Below the pieces are notes generated by a model, which was not told the DNA's origin, made no database searches, and saw only the letters and a program-made list of their open reading frames with translations. A program made the translations under genes and the position numbers. From positions 1 to 29,434 of the forward strand of contig NAVB01001319.1 of the NCBI GenBank assembly GCA_002179805.1: a stretch of DNA of 29,434 nucleotides, read 5' to 3'. Shown piece after piece: positions 10,878-20,475 of this stretch (position 1 is the stretch's first letter; the number at the start of each line of letters is the position of its first letter). The stretch comes from Acanthamoeba lenticulata. Taxonomy: Eukaryota; Discosea; Longamoebia; Acanthamoebidae.

Positions 10878-12168
10878 TCAGGCCCATATGCCAATGACAG
10901 ACATGACCGCAGCGCCAAACAGAACGCCCACATACGACGCCAGCCTGAAGAGGAGGGAACGTTGTGAGCACTCGACCAACAACAACAGCAAATGACGAAG
11001 ATCGTACCGGTGCCAGTGAAGAGATTTGCTATCAGCGTGGTTGTCGTGGTAGGCGCGAATCATGTGCACGAGAGCGACATAAACAAGAATGCCCGCCGAG
11101 AGCGCCTGTTCGAAGAACGTTAGAAGATGAGATGTGGTGTTATTGCAGGTAGACATGCGAACCTGGAAGGTGCCGTCGACAGTGCTGTAGGTCATCGAGC
11201 CGTTCTCAACAGCAGACTTGACGCCCAGGCCGATGCCGATACCCACCGGCGCTGATGCCGCAAACGCAAAGTCGAGAAGTAGCACGGTGAGTATCTTGCG
11301 CGTGGTGGCGTCGGCTACGCGCGACCCAAGCCCAAGGCCCTCGAAGAACTGGTGGAAGATAATGGCAATGAAGAGCACGTGATCGTTCTCGGCGGTGCCG
11401 AGGGCAAGGCCCACGAATATGTTCTAATGCAGGATGGTAAGTGCAGATCGTGGAACTAAGCGGGACAGGACAATAACATACGTGAAACATAAGGCCAAAG
11501 AAGAGGACGAGCATCTTCACTGTTCGTCTACTGGCGAGGCCGTAGATAGGTCCAGTCTTGGCTTTTTTGGACATCTTGGCGTGTGTGCCTTTGTCTTCCT
11601 GTGTTTTCTCATCCAGCTCCTTCTGCTTGGCTTCGGTCTCATCTCCATCGTAGTTGCCTTCGCCTTTGTTTTCCGCGCCATTTGTCGCTTTCCGGTGCAC
11701 GTGTGCATGCGAGTGTGCATGAGCCACACCAAAGTGCGCGGCGAGGAAGTCAACACCCTCCTCAACTGAGAAGCATATAAGAACACCCATCATCGCAATC
11801 CACGCCGGCCACGCGTAGTCCCTCGTCATCTCCGAAGCATCGGACTGCTCCATCACCTCGTCAAACGACTCGAACGAGTCAGGAATTGAGTGGACAAAGC
11901 CTGTTGTTTTGTTTGGAAAACACCACGGTGTATTTTGTTTTTTTTTTTTTTTTTTGTTAGAAGTTTAAAATTATTCCAAAATGAACCTAGGCGCACCAAC
12001 TGCGAGGATGAGGCCTCCGGCGAGACCGTTGAAGAAGGAAAAGTAGACGCGTTGTGTGATGCCATAAGACGGAAAGAAGAAAGCCACAACCGAAGGGAGG
12101 AGAGCACCAGCGAAGCCCAAGAGGAAGATGACTGGAATGCCCACAACAGCGTACACTGGAAACGTCAT
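10878..12168 (-). CDS. ZIP (SLC39) family metal-ion transporter
   Basis: Five exons on the minus strand (12168-11997, 11900-11482, 11423-11163, 11105-11008, 10944-10878) give 338 aa. ZIP proteins carry zinc, iron or manganese into the cytosol. The first membrane segments read VVGIPVIFLLGFAGALLP and NGLAGGLILAVGFVHSIPDS. A histidine-rich cytosolic loop (HAHSHAHVH) and a Lys/Glu-rich stretch lie between TM3 and TM4. The metal-site helices are present: TM4 as HNIFVGLALG and TM5 as HQFFEGLGLG. TM6-8 follow (TVLLLDFAFAASAPVGIGIG, ALSAGILVYVALVHMI, LASYVGVLFGAAVMSVIGI). The last two introns are multiples of three without stops, so unspliced forms would stay in frame. The substrate metal cannot be told from sequence. 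Confidence 0.92.
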
Positions 12169-12373
12169 CACTGCACACCTAACAAAGAAGAAGAGAGGTG
12201 AGCATGAGGATCTTTGCTACTTGCCAGGGTTTGCTCTCCCAGTTATCGGACTAAAAACTTGATATCGGGAGTATTTCGGACCAATCATAATTATAGGGAT
12301 CGGGAACGCCATGTGTGGCATCCTCTCCTTGCTTGATGGCAATGGTGCGCAACAATTCAGTCCGCGCAAGTTC

Positions 12374-13070
12374 TCATTCTTCTTGAACAAGGCCAAGCCA
12401 CACTTGCACCCGATGGTTGTCGCTGTCGGCAATGATGATGTCACTTGCATCCACCGCCACGCCTGCAGGGTACTGGAACTGGCCGGGGCCGGTGCCTGGA
12501 GAGCCAAAGGCCCGCACGAATGTGCCGTCGGCAAGCATCACCTGAACCCGATGGTTGGCGGTGTCGGCAACGATGATGCGGCCCGATCGATCCACCGCCA
12601 CGCTCCTTGGCCCCTGGAACTGGCCGGGGCCGGTGCCTGGAGAGCCAAAGGCCCGCACGAACGTGCCGTCAATGCGCCACACCTGCACCCGGCCGTTGTG
12701 GGTGTCGGCCACGATGACATCGCCCGAGTCGACGGCAATGCCCTCTGGGCCTCCTTGAATAAGAGAGGAACCAAACTGGCCGGGGCCGGTGCCTCGGGAG
12801 CCAAAGGCGCTCATGAACTTGCCGTCAGTATGCCACACCTGCACTCGATGGTTGCTGCTGTCGAAGACAACGATGTGGCCTGACCGGGCATCCACCGCCA
12901 CGCCTACCGGAGACTGGAACTGGCCAAGCTCGACGCCTCGAGAGCCAAACGCCATAAGGCAACTGGAACCGGCCGGGGCCGGCGCCGTGCAAGCCAAAGG
13001 CGCGGATGGGAGGCAGGCGATCTTGGCGGAGAGCGAATAACAGCTGCCCAACGAGCTGATCCACCATCAT
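12374..13070 (-). CDS. NHL-repeat protein with a broken reading frame
   Basis: The minus strand encodes NHL beta-propeller repeats, for example FGSPGTGPGQFQGPRSVAVD then GRIIVADTANHRVQV, ending with WLGLVQEE and a stop at 12374. Upstream in another frame lies MMVDQLVGQLLFALRQDRL, leading into RAFGLHGAGPGRFQLPYG, the beginning of one more repeat. The two parts are out of frame at about 12920-12970, where one repeat unit is 49 nt instead of 141-156 nt. The upstream frame stays open to about 13370 without a convincing ATG, so the N-terminus is unresolved; 13070 is the first in-frame ATG. NHL propellers bind RNA or protein. This may be a pseudogene, a collapsed repeat in the assembly, or a gene with an unusual short intron. 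Confidence 0.65.
12473..12990 (-). repeat. Tandem DNA repeat encoding NHL units
   Basis: The block AACTGGCCGGGGCCGGTGCC (plus strand) or a close variant recurs at 12477, 12618, 12774, 12918 and 12967. Spacings are 141, 156, 144 and 49 nt. The first two copies are almost identical over more than 50 nt, so the array looks prone to unequal exchange. Confidence 0.85.
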
Positions 13071-13370
13071 GTCGCTGGTGGCGCCCGCATCAGTGGAGAC
13101 TTCGAACCTGATCCTTGCCGCGCTCTGGCGGCTGTTCTCCGCCGCCTTACAGGCTGCCACCACCGCCGCACCCGTTGTTGCTGACGCCTCTCGTTCCTCC
13201 CCAGTTACACTTTTTGCGGGAGACGCGACGAGGCTGGGCGCACGCAAGCGCGCCTCCAACGCGCGCCTCCTGGTTTCAACCTTGGCATCTTTCCTCTTTA
13301 CCCCTGCCGTCTTGTGGTGTCGCTTTCATCTTTTGATTTTGGTTGTGCAGAAAGAGTGCCAGACGTTTAT

Positions 13371-13710
13371 TATAATAAACGTTTGTTTTTTGTTTTTTTT
13401 TTTTTTTGAGCTTTAATTTTCCAACGAAACTGTCGGAATGCGGAGCATCTGTTTCGTGGGATCTCACCTTGTGCACTCGTAGGGCTGCGCAGCGCGAGGG
13501 ACACAGCTTTCGCCTCAGCCTCGGCCGAGGTCAGAGCTAGCGCTCGTCGTGCGGGGGCAGTCCGTCAAGGCTTCGCCCAACTCAAGGGCGTAGGCACTGG
13601 TGTTATCGCATAGTTGCAGTTTCTTGTGTGTTCGTGCCACAACAGCCATAGCGACTCTGGTCTGCCTGCACTTGCTGAACCCAGATGCCAGATATACCCT
13701 TCTTGTCGAG
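13371..13710. other. Spacer without a recognised gene
   Basis: Between the NHL gene and the tRNA-like element I see no coding exon. It holds a poly-T tract at about 13386-13408 and a 12-nt palindrome CCTCGGCCGAGG at 13519-13530. The words GGCACTG and GCATAGTTG at 13591-13616 recur in the tRNA-like element downstream. Confidence 0.5.
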
Positions 13711-13879
13711 GAGCGCCGATAGCTGAGGGGTTACTTCGTGGAAATGCGCATGAAAATCGTGAGACCGTGGGTTCGATCCCCACCGAGGGCACACCAGCCC
13801 TCGTAGCATAGTTGATAAAACTATACACCCCTGGCACTGTCGCTCCTTTTGGGCTGGGTGAACAAATTGTTTTTTTTTA
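13711..13879 (+). ncRNA. tRNA-like Pol III-type element (degenerate or permuted tRNA)
   Basis: A textbook T-arm lies at 13767-13783: stem GTGGG, loop TTCGATC, stem CCCAC, doubling as a B box. It is followed by CGAGGGC, A and CACCA. Next comes GCCCTCG (13797-13803), the exact complement of CGAGGGC, then TA and the A-box-like TAGCATAGTTGA. Another A-box-like word (TAGCTGAGGGG) lies upstream at 13720. Strong hairpins follow (ATAGTT-GATAA-AACTAT) and a run of nine T at about 13870, as for Pol III termination. No normal cloverleaf can be closed with the upstream 5' half, and the permuted order leaves an imperfect D-arm and no clear anticodon loop. It may be a relic, a tRNA-derived repeat or a permuted gene. 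Confidence 0.4.
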
Positions 13880-13890
13880 ATGATCCTTTA

Positions 13891-16800
13891 TCACACAAGC
13901 CCAAAGCCCTCGGCGTGCAGGAGAGCATGCGTGAGCTTCTCTTTGAGAACGGCTTCGTCCGTATATTCCTGAGAATCCATCACAAAGTGAGTAAAACGAA
14001 GACGGTTAAAAAAAAACAAAAACAAAACAAAAACAAAAACAAAAACAAAAACAAAACAATAGCAAAGAGTACGTACGGGGAGATCGAGTGTGTTGAAACA
14101 GGTGTGCGACGCCGGCAAGTGCTGGTTGTTCTCGCCCATGCGTTGGATCACGAACTTCATGGAGCCCAGGCCTAGAGGGCCGTCCCACCAACCGGTCAGC
14201 ATCGTTATGTTCCAACAAAAGCAACAGGCCAACAGGGCAGGCCGTACCCTGGACCGGCACGCGGTCGGACCCGGTGCAGAAGAAGAGCAGCCTCTTCTGC
14301 AACTCGACGGGCATGGCGTGCACCACGCGCCAGAACGTCCTGTCGACATATATTAACATCAGCATCTACATTCATAACAGCATCATCATGCGTGCGCAGA
14401 GGTCGAACTTGATGGTCGGGTGGTCGGCCGAGTAGGGAGGCTTGTACTCGGTGACCCTCTCCAGGTCGGTCAAATCCCACTCGTGGCTGCCGCACACGAG
14501 TAGCTCCAGTTCCTCCGGTCGGAACAGCTGATGGAAAAGAAATCAAAGCAGCTCAGATCATATTTTAAAATTATAATAATAATAATAAAATAGATAAACT
14601 TTTATGCGCACCTGGAGCACTTCGGCGTCGAGCATCAGGCGGAAGCCTTCGATGAAGGCCTTGAGATGCTCGCGCACGCTATCGCGCAGTACCCATTGCA
14701 CATACAGTTTCACGTACTCTATGATGGGATCATGGATGAGAGTTGCGCACAAAACCAACAACACGTGTGTATGTGTGCAAGCGCGAGGTGGATGCTATAC
14801 CTTGGCGGTTGTCATTGGTGACGGGGATGTCCCGGCCGCCGGCCTTGAGCTCGTGCTCCACCACCGTGCCCCAACGCTCCTCCGCCACCACTAGATTTTT
14901 TAATTATTTGAATGTTGTTATTTAATTGATTTTCTGATTTTCATATTTTGGGTATTTATCGACGCACCAAAGTTGAGGGAGAAGGCTGCCTCGACGTCTC
15001 CGTCAAATCGGAGCAGCTTCTCCAGATTGCCCGCCATCGTGGGGAAGGCCTGCTCCTTTGGTCAGAGAGTCGCAATTCGATTCTAATATTAAGAAAATCT
15101 GATAAAAGCGCACCTCCTTGAGGTCTTCGAGTGTGACCTCAGCTTGCACGCCATGCAGCAGCTGCTTGTAGATCACCTGTTGAGGGGCGGCAGCCATCAC
15201 CGCGTCAGCGTCAGGCCTTCATTGCACCGATTGGCCCGCCAAGTGCAAGAATGGGAGGCGCACCATCGGGAGGTGGACGTCGAGGATGACGCCGTTGTAG
15301 ATGGCCATCCCCATGATCTGCGCCCAAGGCAGGCACGTGAGACGCACGAACAAGGAGGAGCAAAAGAAGAAGAAGGAGACGTACGAGGCCGACAAGGCGG
15401 AAGGTCTGGTCGTTTTCGAGTGAAGATGGGTTGAACCAGTAGACGTTGCGCTCGTCCGGGTGGAGGGCAAAGAGCGCGTAGTCGGGGTCAAACAGCTGCT
15501 GGACGGCCAGCGTAAAGAACTCTTTGGTGAGGCCACCCTGGTCGATGGCCTCCTCGCCGGCAAAGACGACCCGAATCGGCTTCTTGAGGTCGCGCGGGGC
15601 GGCCGCGAGCAGCTGCGCGACGGCGTCCTGCACGAGATGCGCTCGCCGGACGACGATGACCAACACGGGCAGGCCGTCCCGGCCCTGGAGCAGCGCGTCC
15701 ATGTAGGCCTGGTTGATCTGAAGGCCCATCTCATGCTCGGCGTGGATGTGGAGGATGTTGATCTTGGCCGTCGTCGAGAAGAGGAACGGGTAGCGGCACA
15801 GGCTGAACACCAGCTTGTTGCCCGACTTCCATGTCCTGCACCAGGGCCAAGGCTAGGCGTGAATGGAGACCAAAAAGAAAATGAACAGATAAACGACCAG
15901 AAATAGACAGAAAATACTACGCACTTGTACTGCTTGGCCAAGTCGACCCGCTCGGACACGGCCGCGTTGTAGAACTCGGTGTAGGGCACGATGCCCCGCC
16001 CCTCTTCATTGGCCTTGTCTGTGCCAAATAGTTGAAATTGATAATAAACAAAAAAGTGAGAATCTAAATAAACACAACAAATAAATGCTGAATACGTACA
16101 GAGAAAGTCGAGCGTGAGTGTGGCTGAGATGATGGGCTGGTCCGGTGCGCCCTTGCTCGTGATGAGGAACGACAGGTGGCCCGACACCACGCGCACCACC
16201 TTCTGGAAGTGGTCCGCCGGTAGCCTGTATGGCCATCGTGTGGACGCCGAAGTCGTCAGCGTCGTCAGCATCATTCTCGTCCCTCCCGAGACGTGGGGAA
16301 GCAGCTACGTACTGCGCCCACCAAGTGGTGAGGATGCGCTTGGAGGCATCGTTGAGCTTGAGGAGCGCCGCACACAGGCCCTCCACCACGACGTGGCTCT
16401 TGGCAATGTCCAGGAACAACGGATTCTGCGAGAACAAACAGCAAACTGCCATCAGCGCGCTTGCAGGGACCTTTGAGCCAAGGTGGACGAGCGGGCGGGT
16501 GTGCCTCAAAGACAAGGATGAAGGCGCGAAGCTTCTCGGGCAGACGAGCTGGGTTGGGAATGGATGAGAGCCGGTTGACGAGCCGAGCCGTCGCGTTGCC
16601 AAAGGCATTGAGCAGGGCGGGGTGGTCTCGGCCCTGCAGCAGAACATCAGTGATCTCGCCCTACGTTATCATCAGCAGCAAGGTGATCGCATCGTACGTG
16701 GTCGAGAATGAGCGCGTAGCCCTCCCGCGCGGCCGCGAGATCGAGTCCCGGGCGCTCCTCGCCCGTTTCCATGTGGTCCGGCTGCAGAGACACTTATGTG

Positions 16801-18944
16801 AGCCTCCCTAGCGTGAGGAAGAAATCCACTGTGAGTGGTTGGCCGTACGGCGAGAAACGAGGCGTTGAGGCACATGGGCGACGAGAACGCCAGCGAGAGG
16901 GTTGCCTGGAGCTCGAGCGGTGACCGACTGGCCAGCAGGTCTCTCAGCGACTCCACCCTGTGCCACCCGTTCTGCGTTTGAGTGCGCGCCCGACTGGGAC
17001 AAACGATGATGACGGCGACTAAGACAACGGCAAGAGGGCGCACGTGAAGCTCAGTGGGGGCCGAGGCCGGAAGGGAGTGGCGCTGGTGGCTGGCTTCAAA
17101 AGAAGAAAAGTGTGGTCTCCGGCGGATGTGGCCACGACGTCGGCCGAGACCGGCGCCTCCGCTAGCGAATCGACACCCCGCTGGAGCTCGATCCGCTTTG
17201 GCACGTTCGTGTTGGCCTTGGCTCCGATCCCCTATTTTTGTTGTTTTTTTCCGTTGTGAGCCGACGCGCTGTAGGCAGGCAGGCAGGCAGTGACCGTACG
17301 AGGTAGCCGGCGCAGCCCCATGCGTAGGCCGCAACGGTCGGCCCTTGGGCTGCCTCGCGCTTGGTTTCGACCAGCGCCACCGTGTGCATCCGGCCGCATG
17401 CCACATGCACGACCTGTGCCCCAGCCATAAAAATCGCCAAATTAATAAAAATAATAATAAAACCATCAAGTGGTCAAGGTGACCTTGGAGCCGAGGAGCT
17501 CGAAGACGGTGCGCGGCTGTGTCTCGATGTGATTCACGCCGTGGCCCAGCTGGCCATAGGAGCCCTGGCCCCACGTGAACAGCGACCCCGACTCTGCGCG
17601 TTTTTGAAGCGTGTCAGCGAGCGGAGCATCATTAATCCAACAAGCATGCTAGGTCCTGGTCGTAGCGGCGACCTGAGGTGGCGGCCGTGTGAAAAGCGCC
17701 GCAGGCGACGTGCGTGATGTGCTTCCGGTGCAGGAAAGTCAGCAGCGCTGGACGAGGCCGGCCTGACGTGTCGCCCAGGCCCAGCTGGCCAAACGTGTTT
17801 CTGGCGAGTGGCCCATGCGCGCGCGAGTGAGCAATGAAGAGATCAGTCCTTCCTTGGGATGCGGCTCGGCGTACCCGCCCCAGCAGTAGAGGCTGCCCGA
17901 TGTGGTGAGGGCCATGCAGTGCGTGCCGCCGGCGGCGATGAGGCGAATCGGGATGCCCGTCAGCGGCGCCACCAGCGTGAGCACGCTCTTGGGCACGACC
18001 TCGCCCGTCCCCAGCTCTGGTGTGCCGCAGCACGCGCATTCCATTCATTCCAAATCCCAAGCAAGCGGGAAAGGGTGGCGTCGTACGGCCGTTCAGGCCC
18101 TCGCCGCAGCCGTAGACTTCACCGTTATCGGCCAGCGCCAGCGTAACATTGTTCCCGCACACCACCTGCCCCATTGGTTAGCCAAGGGCTTTCACGTACA
18201 AGTCATGTGCTGGCTCGAGTACCTGGGCGATGGTCTGATCGACCTGGCCAGCGATGACCTTGAGTCGCTTGGGCCGGGTGGAGTCCTTGTAGTCGCCCGT
18301 GCCCACTTGGCCCTTGTGGTTCTGGCCCCAGGCGAAAACGTGGCCGCCCTCGGTCAGCACGGCCGAGTGCGTCGCTGGATACACGACGATTGTGAGGAAG
18401 TATACTTTTCATGAACGGCCATGTGTTGCGGAGGCAAAGTACCGCCGGCAGCGACTTGAGTGACGCGCATGGTCTCCAGGGCGTCGACTCGGTGCGCGCC
18501 AAACTGCCGCCCCGACCGGCCCAGTTGGCCAAAGTCGTTGTTGCCCCACGTGAACAGTTCGCCCGCTTCTGCAAGCACGCAGGGCGGAGGCGGTGAGTGG
18601 GACGTGGTCAGGCACCGCTGCAGTCGCGCGTTGGCGAAGGTGCACCATTGACGGCAAGCGAGTGCTGGCCACCACACGCGACTTGCACGAAGCGCTTCCC
18701 GGAGAGGTCATCGGCCTGGCGGGCCACCGTCACAGGTTCATCGTTGCCCACCCCCAGCTGGCCTTGAACAAGAAGATGATATTAAAAAAAAAAAATAAAA
18801 CGTTAGTATAAAAATTGAAGCGAAGGCCAGCACGGTTGTGTGTTTCAAAATAAATAAAGCTTTTTATAAACAGAGAACATCAAGCGCGCTACCTGAGTAA
18901 TTGCCACCGAAGCACCAGACTTCCTGCGCTGCGGTGGCCTGCAT
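13891..18944 (-). CDS. Small-HERC type E3 ubiquitin ligase (RCC1 repeats + HECT domain)
   Basis: Twenty-six exons give 1046 aa: 18944-18893, 18762-18646, 18568-18443, 18374-18223, 18165-18087, 18016-17875, 17800-17673, 17593-17484, 17413-17300, 17216-17044, 16993-16849, 16781-16698, 16660-16505, 16425-16313, 16224-16100, 16018-15925, 15835-15385, 15317-15264, 15176-15114, 15049-14968, 14890-14801, 14718-14612, 14527-14409, 14339-14248, 14171-14077, 13968-13891. Residues 1-395 form a seven-blade RCC1 propeller (EVWCFGGNYSGQLG, ELFTWGNNDFGQLG, HVFAWGQNHKGQVG, SLFTWGQGSYGQLG). The middle matches HERC3/4-type proteins (AFSSPMCLNASFL, YKANEEGRGIVPYTEFYN). The HECT domain occupies the last ~350 residues, ending with HPTIKTFWRVVHAM, LLFFCTGSDRVPVQG and the catalytic Cys in HTCFNTL, 32 residues from the C-terminus. 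It forms a ubiquitin thioester before transfer. Length and layout match animal small HERCs. One intron has a GC donor (GAG|GCACAC). Confidence 0.93.
14007..14057. repeat. AAAAAC simple repeat inside a HERC intron
   Basis: A run of AAAAAC/AAAAC units lies in the last intron of the HERC gene. On the transcribed strand it reads as a T/G-rich tract. Confidence 0.9.
17274..17290. repeat. GGCA tetranucleotide repeat in a HERC intron
   Basis: About four GGCA units lie in tandem between exons 9 and 10 of the HERC gene. Confidence 0.7.
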
Positions 18945-19342
18945 TGAAAGATGCTGCGGTTGGTTTGGCCCTGTAAGGTTGAGCGCAAGCTTAGCAGTTT
19001 CCTGCCCTGCGCCAACAAACGTGAGTCATCGCCGACTCTTCCTTTCGCCGCTTCGGTTCGCACAAAATAATGCGAAATCTGCGGCAGTTTCGTTTTTTTT
19101 ATAATTTTGTTTTTTATTTTTGTTTTAAAACGCTCACGCCATTTACAGATACCGGAGACGATGCAACGAGGCCGTCGAGTCCTGTCCGCTCAGGAGGAGG
19201 GGTGTGTCAGCTGTAACGGTGCTGGCCGGACCTCGTCGTTGATGTGGATGGCTTCCGGTGTGCTCCTCCTTCTTTCTGCGCCCGTAGGAAATACATGTTG
19301 TAGGATGACAGCAGCAGAAGACGCGCAGACAGATTGATCGCG
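18945..19342. other. Spacer: HERC promoter and cytochrome b561 3' region
   Basis: I see no coding exon here. It contains A/T-rich runs at about 19091-19130 and probably carries the HERC promoter (minus strand) plus the 3' UTR of the cytochrome b561 gene. Short open frames on either strand show no recognisable protein. Confidence 0.5.
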
Positions 19343-20323
19343 TCAGTTGTGCTTGTCTTCGCTCAGAGAGTCGAGCGTGAGGCCCTCATTGAGCGCGACG
19401 TCTGGCCCGTACCCGACAGCCCCACTATGATTCAGGCCATCATCATGGGGATGGTGGTGCAGCGGGTGCCGCTGGGCATGGCGCTGGTAGAGGAGGACGC
19501 TAACGAGAGCGCCCAAGACGAGGAAGCACATAGCAATAAAGTTCGCTAGCATGTGCACGCCGGCAAACTTGTCTTGGGTTGGGTCACTGAGAATGAACGT
19601 CTGCTTCTCGAGCATTCCGAGCGTCGCCGCCACGATGGCGCCAATATAGATGGCTACCCCGGCGAGTCGATGCGGCACTACCAGGCTCACACGCACGCTG
19701 TCCCGCGCGCCCGGCCACAAGAAAGCCGCACAGCCAACGACCCACTACCAAACAATTGACCGAGCGTAAGCAGAGAGTGGCAGAGGTTAGGACGACAGAA
19801 GGAAGAAGTGCCTGGATGAAAAAGAGAATGCACACGGCCAGGCCAACCCAGCTGTGCAGAGAGTAGAGGTCTGGGAAGCCTCTTTGGAGGGGAGGGGGCA
19901 GAGGGCAAGGTGAGACGGAGATGCGTTGATCAAGCACGGAGGTGGGTGGCGGTACTTGATGGCGTGGAACTGAAAAACAAAAACGAGGCCAACAATCATG
20001 AAGACAAAGGCCAGGACGTGCAAAGAGGCGTGGGCCAGCTTCTGCCGCCACTTAGTTGTGGAGTAGGCAGCAAACGCAACCACCGCTGTCGGAGATGAAG
20101 AAGATTCAATCTTCAGTGCAGGTGGTCAGGACCAACACCAAACCGAGCGCATGAACGTACCTTGTGTCTCGAAGAAGATGAAAGCAAGGACCATGAACAG
20201 GGGGTGATAGTTGAAGGGGTAGTCCACTACCTGAGCGCCAAAGCCGTGCCGCGCATTGACGAGCCAAATCAACACAAGCACCACCACAAAGACAGACCAA
20301 GCGTGCACCACGACGCCCAGCAT
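19343..20323 (-). CDS. Cytochrome b561 family transmembrane electron carrier
   Basis: Four exons on the minus strand (20323-20161, 20085-19956, 19881-19812, 19744-19343) give 254 aa with six membrane helices. The conserved histidines that hold the two haems are in place: NYHPLFMVLAFIFFETQ, KLAHASLHVLAFVFMI, LYSLHSWVGLAVCILFF and VPHRLAGVAIYIGAIVAA, ending in the typical GMLEKQ. The family passes electrons across membranes, usually from cytosolic ascorbate, and some members reduce ferric iron. The soluble tail is His-rich (HPLHHHPHDD). The third intron has a GC donor (CAG|GCACTT); only this join yields IQWVVG. It shares a 152-bp divergent promoter region with the OB-fold gene. Confidence 0.9.
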
Positions 20324-20475
20324 GCTTGCTCGTCGATGTGCTGTTGTTTGCCAAATAATAATAATAAAAATTCTAGCGGAGGCTTTCTTTTGTTTTTAAA
20401 TTTTAGTTTATTTCTTTCACACAATACGCACTTGATCGCTGCACTTTTTGCACGAATTAGCTGTTCTATATTCAA
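20324..20475. promoter_or_regulatory. Divergent promoter region, cytochrome b561 / OB-fold gene
   Basis: Only 152 bp separate the two start codons, so promoters and leaders must overlap here. The segment is A/T-rich (20355-20410). No specific element is identified. Confidence 0.55.

Noticed and set aside
12825..13259. Continuous minus-strand frame reading past the NHL break (…GVWLSRRRAWPVP…)
   Set aside because: After the repeat start this frame loses all NHL similarity while the neighbouring frame carries it; treated as a frame break.
13711..13791. Ordinary tRNA with acceptor GCGCCGA and D-arm TAGCTGAGGGGTTA
   Set aside because: The 5' acceptor does not pair with CGAGGGC, the D-stem does not close, and the spacing to the T-arm is about 6 nt too long.
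13565..13837. Minus-strand open frame containing VGIEPTVSR / GSNPRS-like words
   Set aside because: These words come from translating a tRNA T-arm and its surroundings; the plus-strand T-arm explains them.
14007..14057. Possible CRISPR-like array from the regular AAAAAC units
   Set aside because: A simple-sequence repeat with no spacers, inside a spliceosomal intron.
14390..14408. Reading HECT exon 23 on through FDLCARMMMLL
   Set aside because: The HECT consensus HPTIKxFW requires the donor at 14408; the longer reading soon reaches a stop.
15460..15906. Plus-strand open frame opposite the HECT exon
   Set aside because: Shadow of the antisense HERC exon 17; GC-rich codons keep the opposite strand open, and it shows no domain.
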